Assembly: GCA_937146725.1 (NCBI GenBank)
Contig: CAKZRU010000170.1
Span: forward strand, 1 to 46,125
Direction of reading: 5' to 3'
Source: an uncultured Myxococcales bacterium
GTDB taxonomy: Bacteria > Myxococcota_A > Bradymonadia > UBA7976 > VGTA01
DNA length: 46,125 nucleotides
The notes beneath the pieces were generated by a model that saw nothing but the letters and a program-made list of their open reading frames with translations, was not told where the DNA came from and ran no database searches. A program made the translations under genes and the position numbers. How positions within the stretch are numbered: the first letter of the stretch is position 1; every line of letters begins with the position of its first letter. Of the stretch, positions 24,408 through 33,032 are shown piece by piece.

Positions 24408-27344
24408 TCAGTAAGCAATCTGATTGACACTGATATGAGTGGGGACCAACTTGCTCCATTCAATGGTATTAAAGCCAACAGGGGTATCCTGATTAAAGTG
24501 AGCACAGCGTACTCTTAAGGTGAGCGCTTCATTGTTTTCGAGCTGTGAGTCGCTTAATAGACCATTCACCTGTGATCTTGGCCAAGAGTCGGGTAGACTT
24601 GGATAGCTTAAAGACTGAGCTGAGCCCGGCAAGTATACTGACCAAAGCGGTGAGTTTTGCTGACGAGCTAAGTTGCCGCTACAATTACCCGGGTTATAAA
24701 CTTCTCGCTTTTGTACAAGAACTTCAACCTCACATGCATCTACAGTTGGGCTTTCGTTATGACCTACAGAGCTCCAGGTAATTTGCTGTCCATTGCGACT
24801 AATATCATCCAACAAATTAAAGAAGCCACTAAAGACTAGGCTTCCTCCAGTTTGATTGAGAGTATTTTGATCTATGATCGCACTACTTGCATTCACTAAA
24901 TTAGCTTGATTACTTTCGGGGATCGCAAGTGCTGTACTTAAATAATAAATGCTACTTAGGTCTCCTACTAAAGGCGCATGAGAAATATTTCGAGTAACAC
25001 TGGCTCCATTTTGCAGAGTACTTGCATTAAAGTTTGTAATCCCCATAGGGAATACCCGCCCCGTTTTAACTCCATTTTCGGACCATTCTCCTGCCGTAAT
25101 ACATGAGGCATAAGCACCGGCGGGAACGCCGGCTACTGTGCATTGAGCAAGTCCTTCATTCAGATTAATTGATAAAGGCACGGTTTGAGTGGCTAGGTCA
25201 GTCATGGGTGTCTGCTCACTTAACTCAGTATTTAAACGGACACCAATTTCTTTAAAGCGAACTTCTTGGAGCAGGTCAGATGCAGTGGCACCACCACTAG
25301 ATAAGATGGTCAAAGCTTGAGTGGTTTGAATCTTTCCAGCCAAGGCCACAATATGATCTTGTGAGCGATCATGATCACGAATTCGATAAAGATGCTGATT
25401 CACATTAAGAATACCTTCACGTTGGTTAGGTACATATAAATTGCCCGGAATTAAAACTCTTGGCGCAATCGTGGCGGGTTGCCAACATTCAAAGCGACTC
25501 AAAAGTTGAGTAATCGGCTTAGAAGTTAAGTCATCAAGACTAAGCGAGGGCAGTACGATTGCTAAGTCAGTATCTCCATCACTTCTAAGCGAGTTAAAAT
25601 CGCTGACCCCGCCACCTAATTGATATTGATTAGGAGTTCCTTGATTAGATTGAGTATTTTGTAAAGGCCTTAAATAAACACTAATATGGCCGCCTTCAAC
25701 GCCATAAACCGAAAGGTTTTCATAACCTTCTGCACCAATAGTAATATTCATTGGCTCTGAAAGTTGACCGTTATAGTCAAATAAAGAGGTTCGGCCTCTA
25801 ACGTTGGTCGTCGCCATATTGCTTGCTGAACCAACTTCGTTTCTGATCGCTGCCGCTGGATCCCTTTGCAAAGTACTTGTGGCTTCATCACCTAGTAATA
25901 CCGAGGCACCAATTAAAGGCGCATTTGTATTGGCATCAAAAACTTCAACATACACGCTTCCACTTGGCTCATCACAGCCTCCAATACTAAAAGGGGCACT
26001 CATTTGTGCAGCAGAAAGGCGTGGGGCCACTTCAATACTTGCTTGTTGAATTAAACTCGTTTGCTCGTTATCTCCACAATCTACCCGCACTGATAGGTTA
26101 ATGGTGGTTGGTGCCGCCGGCGATAGGATTTCCCAATACCAAATGCCATTTTCTACTCCAGAGGAAAAGATAGTGACGCTAGGAGAAGTATTAAGATTTA
26201 AAGAGACGCCACTAGGCAGTGGGCTACCATCAAATAAGCGTGGTTGAACTTGGACTAAAGCCCGACTGAATACACCAGCTGTTATGCATTGGGTACTGAC
26301 TTCAATCGGGACATTGCGATCAATGATTGAGCAGGCTTGCACATCACAATTCTCATCCACCTGTCCATCACAGTCTTCATCAGCATTCGTATCACAGACT
26401 TCCTGAATCGGGGTAATCTGTCCTTGGCAGGCACTAAGCGTTTCATCAATGCAAAGACGTTGGCCAGCTCTACATAAACCTAAGTTTAGTGTGCCTTGTG
26501 GGCCGTCATAGCAGCTAGAGATCACTTCGTCAGTCAAATTATTACAGTCATCATCAAGGCCATTACAGACTTCTGTTGCTGCTGGGTTTACCAAGGGGTT
26601 TCTGTCATCACAGTCTCCAGCATCAGCACTGATACCATCATTATCCAAATCACAGCCTTCATCGACTAAACCATCACAATCATCATCAAGCGCGACATCC
26701 AAGCTAGGGTCACAAAGCTCGGTATTCGGTGTAATTTCTTGCTCACAACTTCCTAGTTCTTCGTTGATACAACGCTGAATCCCCGATTGGCAAATCCCTC
26801 GTCCTAGTGTATTTGCCGGTCCGGTATAGCATGACGTTAGAACTTCATCAATTTGCCCGTTACAACTATTATCCACACCATCACACAGTTCGGGAGCTCC
26901 TGGGAAAACCAATGGATCTTGATCATTACAGTCCACTGTGGCTAAACTTCCATCACCATCACAATCCTGCGGGTCAAGACAGTCAGTAGTTTCACCGGCC
27001 ATAGTTTCACCGGCCATAGTTTCACCGGCCATAGTTTCACCGGCTACAGGCTCACCGGCTACAGGCTCACCGGCTACAGGTTCGCCGGCTACAGGCTCAC
27101 CGGCTACAGGTTCGCCGGCTACAGGTTCGCCGGCTACAGGCTCACCGGCTACAGGCTCACCGGCTACAGGTTCGCCGGCTACAGGTTCGCCGGCCACTAT
27201 CTCACCAGCGGTGATTAGAGTCCCTTCTCCTGCAAGAAGAGTTTCTTCATCAAAATCAGGGTTTAAATCGGTACAAGCTGACCAAAAGCAAACAGCAAGT
27301 AAAAGACAATATGTGACTAAAGGAAGCCTTGCGTAATTCTGCAT
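24408..27344 (-). CDS. Large lipoprotein with GEPVA repeat linker and MopE-type metal-binding motifs
   Basis: Surface or outer-membrane lipoprotein, 978 residues. Signal peptide with lipobox WSAC; Cys25 is the likely lipidation site. An acidic stretch leads into 14 five-residue units (10 GEPVA, then GETMA types), then residues about 120-340 with repeated MopE-like motifs: DCDGDGS...DCNDQDP, CDGVDNSCNG, CDLDNDGIS...GDCDDRNP, CNGLDDDCNN. This Asp/Cys-rich pattern is found in MopE and in many Myxococcota secreted proteins and may bind metal. The remaining 640 residues look beta-rich (Ig-like or carboxypeptidase-regulatory-like, for example VYVEVFDANTNAPLIGASVLLG), with no catalytic motif that I recognise. 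GGAGAG supports the ATG. Role possibly adhesion or matrix, by inference. Confidence 0.88.
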   Translation of the reverse strand: MQNYARLPLVTYCLLLAVCFWSACTDLNPDFDEETLLAGEGTLITAGEIVAGEPVAGEPVAGEPVAGEPVAGEPVAGEPVAGEPVAGEPVAGEPVAGEPVAGETMAGETMAGETMAGETTDCLDPQDCDGDGSLATVDCNDQDPLVFPGAPELCDGVDNSCNGQIDEVLTSCYTGPANTLGRGICQSGIQRCINEELGSCEQEITPNTELCDPSLDVALDDDCDGLVDEGCDLDNDGISADAGDCDDRNPLVNPAATEVCNGLDDDCNNLTDEVISSCYDGPQGTLNLGLCRAGQRLCIDETLSACQGQITPIQEVCDTNADEDCDGQVDENCDVQACSIIDRNVPIEVSTQCITAGVFSRALVQVQPRLFDGSPLPSGVSLNLNTSPSVTIFSSGVENGIWYWEILSPAAPTTINLSVRVDCGDNEQTSLIQQASIEVAPRLSAAQMSAPFSIGGCDEPSGSVYVEVFDANTNAPLIGASVLLGDEATSTLQRDPAAAIRNEVGSASNMATTNVRGRTSLFDYNGQLSEPMNITIGAEGYENLSVYGVEGGHISVYLRPLQNTQSNQGTPNQYQLGGGVSDFNSLRSDGDTDLAIVLPSLSLDDLTSKPITQLLSRFECWQPATIAPRVLIPGNLYVPNQREGILNVNQHLYRIRDHDRSQDHIVALAGKIQTTQALTILSSGGATASDLLQEVRFKEIGVRLNTELSEQTPMTDLATQTVPLSINLNEGLAQCTVAGVPAGAYASCITAGEWSENGVKTGRVFPMGITNFNASTLQNGASVTRNISHAPLVGDLSSIYYLSTALAIPESNQANLVNASSAIIDQNTLNQTGGSLVFSGFFNLLDDISRNGQQITWSSVGHNESPTVDACEVEVLVQKREVYNPGNCSGNLARQQNSPLWSVYLPGSAQSLSYPSLPDSWPRSQVNGLLSDSQLENNEALTLRVRCAHFNQDTPVGFNTIEWSKLVPTHISVNQIAY
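26986..27195 (-). repeat. Coding tandem repeat, 14 x 15 bp (GEPVA/GETMA)
   Basis: Fourteen in-frame 15-base units: four of the ATAGTTTCACCGGCC type (26986-27045, first one variant) and ten of the ACAGGCTCACCGGCT type (27046-27195), as read on the plus strand. The two unit types form homogeneous blocks, consistent with stepwise local duplication. Confidence 0.96.
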
Positions 27345-27593
27345 ATAAGCTCTCCAAATGGGGTGTCGGTAGATGATGTATAACTTGAAGTTTAATACCT
27401 AAAGCAGATATAGCACAGTTTAATTCATGTCGCATTATTCATATTTATTAAGCATTGTTGATCAGGTAAAGCTGACTGAGGACAGCTATGCTTTAGTGAT
27501 GTTTTCATTCATTTCAGAGAATATAAATAGATTTGACAAGTTTTCTAAGCTAAGCAAAGACTTCAAAACATTTACATCTTGGGAGAATGTAGG

Positions 27594-28319
27594 ATGAAAA
27601 AGCCAATGATTATACATAAGCCACTGTTTCATTTAGCCCTCATCATTTACTTATCGATTAACTTTAATGATAAGACTCAAGCTCAAGTACCTGAATCAAA
27701 GCAAACCGAGCAGAGCTCGCCAAAGGGAATACTCAACCAAAGTGAGTTAATTGATAAGGTACAAAAGTTTTATGCACAGGCCCAAGATTTTCAAGCCGAC
27801 TTTAAGCAAAGCTATACTTATAAAATCTATGGTCGGAAAAAGTTATCCACCGGTAAGGTATTTTTTAAAAAGCCGGCACGTATGCGTTGGGATTATGAAG
27901 TCCCTACCCCTAGAGTTTTTATTGCAGATGGAAAAACGCTTTGGGTATATGAGCCTGAAGAAGCTCAAGTCTTTAAACGTGACTTAAGTTCTGCACAACT
28001 GCCCGTCGCACTTCGTTTTATGCAGGGGGAAGCCAAACTCGATGATGAGTTTGATGTAGAAACATTAAAAGATTTAGGGCAGGGAGTCGCTGAGCTTTCT
28101 TTAAAGCCTAAGCGTGCTCAGTCTGACTTTAAAGCCTTACGTTTGAAGGTAAAATCTGAGAATGGAGAGGTCTTAGCAAGTACCCTAGTGGATGCAACCG
28201 GTAATCTGAATGAAATTAAGTTTGTTGCTGTGAAAGTAAATCAAGGCTTGCCTAATTCCGGCTTCTCATTTACTCCCCCAGAAGGCGTAAGAGTTATTGA
28301 TGAACATAATATGCCATAG
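27594..28319 (+). CDS. lolA: Outer-membrane lipoprotein carrier protein LolA
   Basis: Periplasmic chaperone that takes lipoproteins from the LolCDE complex and carries them to the outer membrane. 241 residues, with a signal peptide (residues 1-31, ...TQAQ) and characteristic LolA blocks: FYAQAQDFQADFKQSY, GKVFFKKPARMRWDYEVPTPRVFIADGKTLWVYEPEEAQV, and SDFKALRLKVKSENGEV. I start at the ATG after GGGAGAA; a TTG five codons upstream overlaps that site. It shows this is a diderm cell with a Lol pathway, fitting the many lipoproteins here. Followed by rimO on the same strand after 81 bases. Confidence 0.94.
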   Translation: MKKPMIIHKPLFHLALIIYLSINFNDKTQAQVPESKQTEQSSPKGILNQSELIDKVQKFYAQAQDFQADFKQSYTYKIYGRKKLSTGKVFFKKPARMRWDYEVPTPRVFIADGKTLWVYEPEEAQVFKRDLSSAQLPVALRFMQGEAKLDDEFDVETLKDLGQGVAELSLKPKRAQSDFKALRLKVKSENGEVLASTLVDATGNLNEIKFVAVKVNQGLPNSGFSFTPPEGVRVIDEHNMP

Positions 28320-28400
28320 ACACTGAAAGCGATTTGCTTTGTTGGGCCACCAAAATAGTCTACTCTAATCAATAAGTATTTATCCTAGAGAGTATAAGTT

Positions 28401-29807
28401 ATGACAACACCTTCTTTATCTAATCAATCAGCCGATCCACAAAAAGTGCATTTTATTTCTTTGGGCTGTCCCAAGAATCGAATCGATACCGAAACGATGC
28501 TTGCAGGTCTGCAAGGTGACTATGAAATTACAGCAGAGGCGGATGATGCTGATGTTGTTGTGGTCAATACCTGCGCCTTTGTTGATTCAGCTAAAGAAGA
28601 AAGCGTAAATACTATTCTTGAAAGCGCGGAATTAAAGGCAGGTAAGCTTCAAAAGTTGATTGTAAGCGGCTGTTTGTCACAAAGGTATTCAAATGAGCTT
28701 GCCGAAAACTTACCCGAAGTAGATCACTTTGTAGGTACAAATGATTTAGGAGCCGTTCGCTTGATTCTTGATCAAGACCGACAAGCACGAGAAGCAAAAA
28801 GCAAGAATCAAGAACCAAATCAAGAACCACAGAAAATCTGGGTGAGTGATCCCGATCGAAGAAACTTTGATTGGGAGCTTCCTAGAGTCAATACAGTATC
28901 GGGGCATAGCGCTTATCTTAAGATTGCTGAAGGCTGTTCTAATCAATGCGCCTTTTGTATTATCCCCACCCTGCGAGGTCCGCAACGTAGTCGTGATATT
29001 GAATCGGTGGTGAAAGAAGCTAAAAACTTAGTGAGCCAAGGCGTGGTTGAACTCAATTTAGTCGCCCAAGATTTAACCGCTTATGGTTATGATTTAAAAC
29101 CAAGAACCAATCTGACCGCATTGTTAAAAGCTTTGGAGGACATTGAGGGACTTCGTTGGATTCGACTCTTCTACGCCTATCCTCGTTCCTTCCCAAGTGG
29201 GCTCATTGATCATTTGGCACAATCAAAAAAGATTGTTCCCTATCTTGATATTCCTCTACAGCATATTTCGGATACAGTATTACGGGCGATGAAACGAGGT
29301 ACTAATTCTGAGACTATTCGTAAGCGCATTAAAGAACTCAGAGATAAACTTCCTTTCTTGACCATTAGAACGAGCTTTATCGTTGGCTATCCCGGTGAAA
29401 CCGAAGCGGATCATCAAGCTTTGTTGGCGTTTTTGAAGGAAGCCAAGTTTGAACGAGTGGGTGCCTTTATTTACAGTCATGAGGAAGGTACACCTAGCTA
29501 TGATTTACCCAATCAAATCCCCGAGAAAATCAAGCAACGCCGCTATGATGAAGTGATGTTTACTCAGCGCGAGATTGCCTTAGCGCACAACGAAGCTTTG
29601 GTCGGCCAAGAGGTTGAGGTTCTCATCGAAAGAGTGAGTGAAGAAAACGAATATGTTTTAGTGGGCCGTATTGCACAGCAGGCACCCGATATTGATGGGG
29701 TATGCTATTTGGGCTATCGAGAGGGCTTACAAACCGGTCAAATCGTTCGAGCGACTGTTGAGCAGGTGACCGATTATGATCTAGGTGTTGAGCTTATTGA
29801 AGACTAG
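28401..29807 (+). CDS. rimO: Ribosomal protein S12 methylthiotransferase RimO
   Basis: Radical-SAM methylthiotransferase that modifies Asp89 (E. coli numbering) of ribosomal protein S12. 468 residues. The N-terminal UPF0004 domain has SLGCPKNRIDTETML, VVNTCAFVDSAKEES and VSGCLSQRY, whose three cysteines bind the auxiliary cluster. The radical-SAM motif CSNQCAFC lies in KIAEGCSNQCAFCIIP. TRAM domain at the C-terminus (VGQEVEVLIERV...). GCPKNRIDTE is typical of RimO rather than MiaB. A Gln/Asn/Lys-rich insertion (SKNQEPNQEPQK) separates the first two domains. Start ATG with GAGAG upstream. Likely downstream of lolA in one transcript. Confidence 0.95.
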   Translation: MTTPSLSNQSADPQKVHFISLGCPKNRIDTETMLAGLQGDYEITAEADDADVVVVNTCAFVDSAKEESVNTILESAELKAGKLQKLIVSGCLSQRYSNELAENLPEVDHFVGTNDLGAVRLILDQDRQAREAKSKNQEPNQEPQKIWVSDPDRRNFDWELPRVNTVSGHSAYLKIAEGCSNQCAFCIIPTLRGPQRSRDIESVVKEAKNLVSQGVVELNLVAQDLTAYGYDLKPRTNLTALLKALEDIEGLRWIRLFYAYPRSFPSGLIDHLAQSKKIVPYLDIPLQHISDTVLRAMKRGTNSETIRKRIKELRDKLPFLTIRTSFIVGYPGETEADHQALLAFLKEAKFERVGAFIYSHEEGTPSYDLPNQIPEKIKQRRYDEVMFTQREIALAHNEALVGQEVEVLIERVSEENEYVLVGRIAQQAPDIDGVCYLGYREGLQTGQIVRATVEQVTDYDLGVELIED

Positions 29808-29812
29808 AAAAG

Positions 29813-29831
29813 TGATTGGCTTTGCTAATCA
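29813..29831. terminator. Stem-loop between convergent rimO and trmH
   Basis: TGATTGGC (29813-29820) pairs with GCTAATCA (29824-29831) across a 3-base loop, with one G-T wobble, six bases after the rimO stop. A T-rich stretch (TAAATTTTG) follows on the plus strand. It may serve as terminator for rimO and perhaps for trmH from the other side. Confidence 0.45.
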
Positions 29832-29861
29832 TAAATTTTGCTAGTCATTGGATTTGCTTGA

Positions 29862-30635
29862 TCAACCTAAAAGCTCTTTGAGAATAATATCAATGCCTCT
29901 AAGATCTCTTGCAATCCATTGAGCACGCCACCAATCTTTTTCAGCTTCGCTTAGCTCTCCTTGTAGGCCTTGTTGCTGTAAGCGCTGGCGAATTCTAGCG
30001 CCGAGTTGTTCCAAAACCATGCCTACACTCACCGATATATTAAAGCTTTCGGTAAAGCCGTACATTGGAATTCTAAAAACCCCATCACACGCTTCCATCG
30101 TATCATCTCTGAGGCCACTTGCTTCATTTCCAAAGAGGACCATGATGGGCTGGTCAATGGGTAAGTCCAAAAGCTCAAAATTGCCTCGTGGCCCAGCACC
30201 AAAGACCTTATAGCCTCTTGCTTGGGCGGCTTGTACCATTTCAACGCCTGCTGATTGTTGTGCCTGACCTTTATAGATTTCCATGTCTACCCAACGGTGG
30301 GCATGCATGGTGATCCCTTTAGGAATACGTCCCTTTTTATCGGTAGGCTTTAAATCACTTTCCATCGCTGGATGCGGATAGGCATTTCTAATCTCAGCGG
30401 CAAAGATTTTATGAATGCCCAATCCTTCAGCGGTTCTTAAGCAAGCCGCACCATTGTGTTCATGATGAAGATCTTCTACGCCCAAAGCTAAAGAGGTAAT
30501 TCGCTGGTCTAAAACAGTGGTAATTCGCTCTAGTCTTTCATCTGAGGTGAGGGTCGAGAGGGCATCAATGACCTGCTTAACTGGATACTGCTGCCCTTGA
30601 GGAGATGTATAAAACTCGATTGCTCTTTGGCTCAA
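29862..30635 (-). CDS. trmH: SpoU/TrmH family 2'-O-methyltransferase, probable tRNA Gm18 methyltransferase
   Basis: SPOUT-class RNA ribose methyltransferase, 257 residues. Motif 1 is close to TrmH (HHEHNGAACLRTAEGLGIHKIF) and the knot motifs are clear: PIMVLFGNEASGLRDD and FRIPMYGFTESFNISVSVGMVLEQL. The C-terminal extension with basic and Trp residues also resembles TrmH, so Gm18 of tRNA is the likely target, though assignment among TrmH/TrmL/RlmB rests on motifs only. Start is TTG, two bases after the stop of the response regulator; the GAGG ribosome site lies within that gene's last codons, so the two should be translationally coupled. No ATG exists before the conserved domain. Confidence 0.86.
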   Translation of the reverse strand: MSQRAIEFYTSPQGQQYPVKQVIDALSTLTSDERLERITTVLDQRITSLALGVEDLHHEHNGAACLRTAEGLGIHKIFAAEIRNAYPHPAMESDLKPTDKKGRIPKGITMHAHRWVDMEIYKGQAQQSAGVEMVQAAQARGYKVFGAGPRGNFELLDLPIDQPIMVLFGNEASGLRDDTMEACDGVFRIPMYGFTESFNISVSVGMVLEQLGARIRQRLQQQGLQGELSEAEKDWWRAQWIARDLRGIDIILKELLG

Positions 30636-30637
30636 AG

Positions 30638-31198
30638 TTATTTTACCTCATTTTCATCGATCAAAATAGCACCATCTTGATTGCGCTTAATTTGAGTTAA
30701 GCCTGGGTGGGCCGCTTCAAGGTCAGCAAGTTGCTGATCGCCTTGTGGAGGTGCAGAGCTAGCGCTATCTTGCTCGCTTGTACTCGATTTACTGTCTCTA
30801 ATACTTGCTCTTTGCTCACGAGCATGCTCAACCGCTAGGTGTACCGTAAGCTTAAGCTCATCTTCATCCCAGGGCTTGGTTAGAAATCGGAACACGTTAC
30901 CGTCATTGATTGCCGAGATCACCATACTCATTTCTGCTTGGCCGGTTAAAACAACCCGGCCGACTGTTGGGTAAAGCAAACGACAGCGCTTTAAAAACTC
31001 TAAACCAGTCATTTCCGGCATAAGGTGATCGGAGATGATCACATCTGGACGCTCGCTTTTAAGCATCTGTAAAGCTTCGATTGCTGAAGGGGCAAAGCTT
31101 AATTTGTATTCTCGACGAAGTACACGACGTAGAGCAGATCTAATACTCTCCTCGTCATCAACGATTAAAATATGGGCGCGGTTCGTGATTTCACTCAT
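30638..31198 (-). CDS. Single-domain response regulator (receiver) protein
   Basis: CheY-like receiver domain protein, 186 residues. Residues 10-125: ILIVDDEESIRSALRRVL (acidic pair), VIISDHLMPEMTGLEFL (phosphoacceptor Asp), RVVLTGQAEM (conserved Thr), and FRFLTKPWDEDELKL (conserved Lys). The remaining 55 residues are Ser/Gln/Asp-rich and unordered-looking, with no output domain seen. The KPWDEDEL form is typical of receivers in RpfG/hybrid families. No histidine kinase is in the window. I start at the ATG with AAGGTG upstream; 20 further in-frame codons are unlike the domain. It ends 2 bases before trmH, forming a two-gene unit. Confidence 0.92.
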   Translation of the reverse strand: MSEITNRAHILIVDDEESIRSALRRVLRREYKLSFAPSAIEALQMLKSERPDVIISDHLMPEMTGLEFLKRCRLLYPTVGRVVLTGQAEMSMVISAINDGNVFRFLTKPWDEDELKLTVHLAVEHAREQRASIRDSKSSTSEQDSASSAPPQGDQQLADLEAAHPGLTQIKRNQDGAILIDENEVK

Positions 31199-31509
31199 CT
31201 CGTCACCTTTGCTGATAGATTGAACATTAGATACTTGAATAGTGAAGACTATAACCATTAAGTACCGCTTTTGATAACTCTATGATTATTGAAGACGCTC
31301 GACTTGTCTAGTCCTCTTTTACTGACCATTTGCTTTTAATCTATATTTTAGCAGATGAGCTTTACACTCTTGAACGTGCTAAAGTAGATAAAATGAGTAG
31401 AAGATACTTCTTGATTGATCTGAAAGGCTCTTGCAATCTTAGTCATCAGCGCTCAATCGTAGTCAAATTATTTGTCTTAAATCATTAATACTCTTTGGGA
31501 GAACTATTT
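31199..31509. promoter_or_regulatory. Divergent intergenic region, receiver gene versus MSGEET lipoprotein
   Basis: 311 bases between divergent genes, AT-rich. It should hold two promoters, but I cannot pick out convincing hexamers. The last 12 bases contain the GGGAGAA ribosome site of the lipoprotein. I see no RNA gene in it. Confidence 0.45.
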
Positions 31510-32847
31510 ATGCTTATTAAATCTTCAATTCACCTTGGTTTGATCTTATCATTATGCTTTTTGTATGCCTGTGATGATGAGGATAATGCAGGTGATTCGC
31601 CTGATACCCAAGAAGCAGGCACAATGATGTCCGGAGAAGAAACGATGTCCGGAGAGGAAACGATGTCCGGAGAGGAAACGCTGCCCGGTGGTGAAACAAC
31701 TGCGGGTGATGAGGTCATGGCCGGAGAAATGATGGCGGGCGAGGAAGAAGGACCGAGTTGTTTGGCGTGTGAAAGCGATGATGATTGCGAGCGTGGCCAA
31801 AGCTGTGTTGCGATGGACAATGATGAAATGATCAAGTTCTGTTTTTCACCCTGCTTTGATGATGGGACTTGTGCAGAGGAAGGACAGCAGTGTTCAACTT
31901 TATCTCATGAGTTAAGCCTTTATGTTTGTTCACCTAGAAACTGTGATTTTTGCTATGATCTTGACGGTGATGGCTATGGTATGGGCCCTGGCTGTTTAGC
32001 TGTTGATTGTAATGATGATGATGCTCAAATTAATCGTGGTATGTCAGATGATGTTTGTGATGGCATTGATAATGACTGTAACGGCTTGGTAGATGATGAG
32101 TTCCCCGGAATATGCCCAGCACCTAATTGGAGAGTTGTCAACGAAACCAATCTTGATGATCGTTGGGCGATTTATGAGATGGTATACTATGGTGATGAGG
32201 AGTGCTCAAACTCTTTGCATAACCTTATTGAAATGCCATTTTCTTCGGTTGGTGATGAGGAACTTGAAAGCTTACTACTCGATTTAGTTGTCAACCCCAT
32301 CGAAGCTCTACCTTGGTTAGGTGGTGTCTTAGAAGAAGCTTTAGCGAACGCTTCATTTGCAGGGTATATCTTTAATGACCCTGTTGAGGTCAAATGTGTT
32401 GACCTCTATCAATCTGCTGAAGCAAGTCAGCGTCAAAGCAGTATTCGCTTGCAAAGTGGCTTTAATGGTGAGTGGTCAAGCAACATCCTAATGATTGGGA
32501 CAGAGCAAGAGGATAATAATGGCTTCGCCTTTACCCGCTTTGTACCGTCCATTTGTGGAGATGGTCTTGTGGCTCCTAATGAGGCGTGTGATAGTGAAGC
32601 ATTATACTGCATGAACTGTGAAATTACCTATGCAGCAGAAAATGAAGCTTGTTTGATGGCTGAGCAAGAAATTGCGGTCTGTGAAGAAGGCTTTGTCTGT
32701 ATCAGTATGGAAGGAGAGGGCGTATGCCAACCTCCTCGAATCCTCATTGAAGAAGAGGAATGTGACCCAAGCGATCAAAGCGCTGTCTGTGAGGAAGGGT
32801 TAACATGTTTAGAAGGTAACAACGGTTTTGTGTGTACCCGAGAGTAA
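31510..32847 (+). CDS. Lipoprotein with MSGEET repeat linker, MopE-like and CGDG Cys motifs
   Basis: Exported lipoprotein, about 445 residues. The signal peptide ends in lipobox LYAC. Acidic stretch, three MSGEET units and related degenerate GETTAGDEVMAGEMMAGE, then Cys-rich segments: CLACESDDDCERGQSCVAM, a MopE-like motif (DLDGDGYGMGPGCLAVDCNDDD...CDGIDNDCNG) near residues 150-195, a 130-residue region without motif, and a CGDGLVAPNEACD repeat of the Myxococcota disulfide type near residue 350. The final part, CEEGFVCISMEGEGVC and CEEGLTCLEGNNGFVC, is again Cys-paired. Start ATG at GGGAGAA. It precedes the TonB receptor by 185 bases. Function unknown; the MopE-type segment may bind metal. 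Confidence 0.86.
   Translation: MLIKSSIHLGLILSLCFLYACDDEDNAGDSPDTQEAGTMMSGEETMSGEETMSGEETLPGGETTAGDEVMAGEMMAGEEEGPSCLACESDDDCERGQSCVAMDNDEMIKFCFSPCFDDGTCAEEGQQCSTLSHELSLYVCSPRNCDFCYDLDGDGYGMGPGCLAVDCNDDDAQINRGMSDDVCDGIDNDCNGLVDDEFPGICPAPNWRVVNETNLDDRWAIYEMVYYGDEECSNSLHNLIEMPFSSVGDEELESLLLDLVVNPIEALPWLGGVLEEALANASFAGYIFNDPVEVKCVDLYQSAEASQRQSSIRLQSGFNGEWSSNILMIGTEQEDNNGFAFTRFVPSICGDGLVAPNEACDSEALYCMNCEITYAAENEACLMAEQEIAVCEEGFVCISMEGEGVCQPPRILIEEEECDPSDQSAVCEEGLTCLEGNNGFVCTRE
31627..31680 (+). repeat. Coding tandem repeat, 3 x 18 bp (MSGEET)
   Basis: Three in-frame 18-base units (ATGTCCGGAGAGGAAACG) followed by degenerate related sequence. The unit length differs from the 15- and 12-base units of the sister lipoproteins, but the Gly-Glu core is kept. 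Confidence 0.93.
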
Positions 32848-33032
32848 GCAGATAGGTATTAAACTTGAGTTATACTGATTAAGAACAATTAGGAAAATCC
32901 ACCTATACAACTCTTAGTCATTTTTTCTTAAGCTGATAAACATGGCGCCGTTGGCTCATATCGATCTACTCATGATCAATGAATATTGATGTTTGAAATG
33001 TTGGAAACTTAAGAGAAAATAATTCTAATCCT

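Noticed and set aside
27533..27538. TTGACA upstream of lolA as a -35 box
   Set aside because: The hexamer 17 bases downstream (AAAGAC) is a poor -10; left unassigned.
32848..33032. Cobalamin riboswitch or Fur box before the TonB receptor
   Set aside because: No B12-box-like sequence or 19-base Fur-type palindrome is visible.
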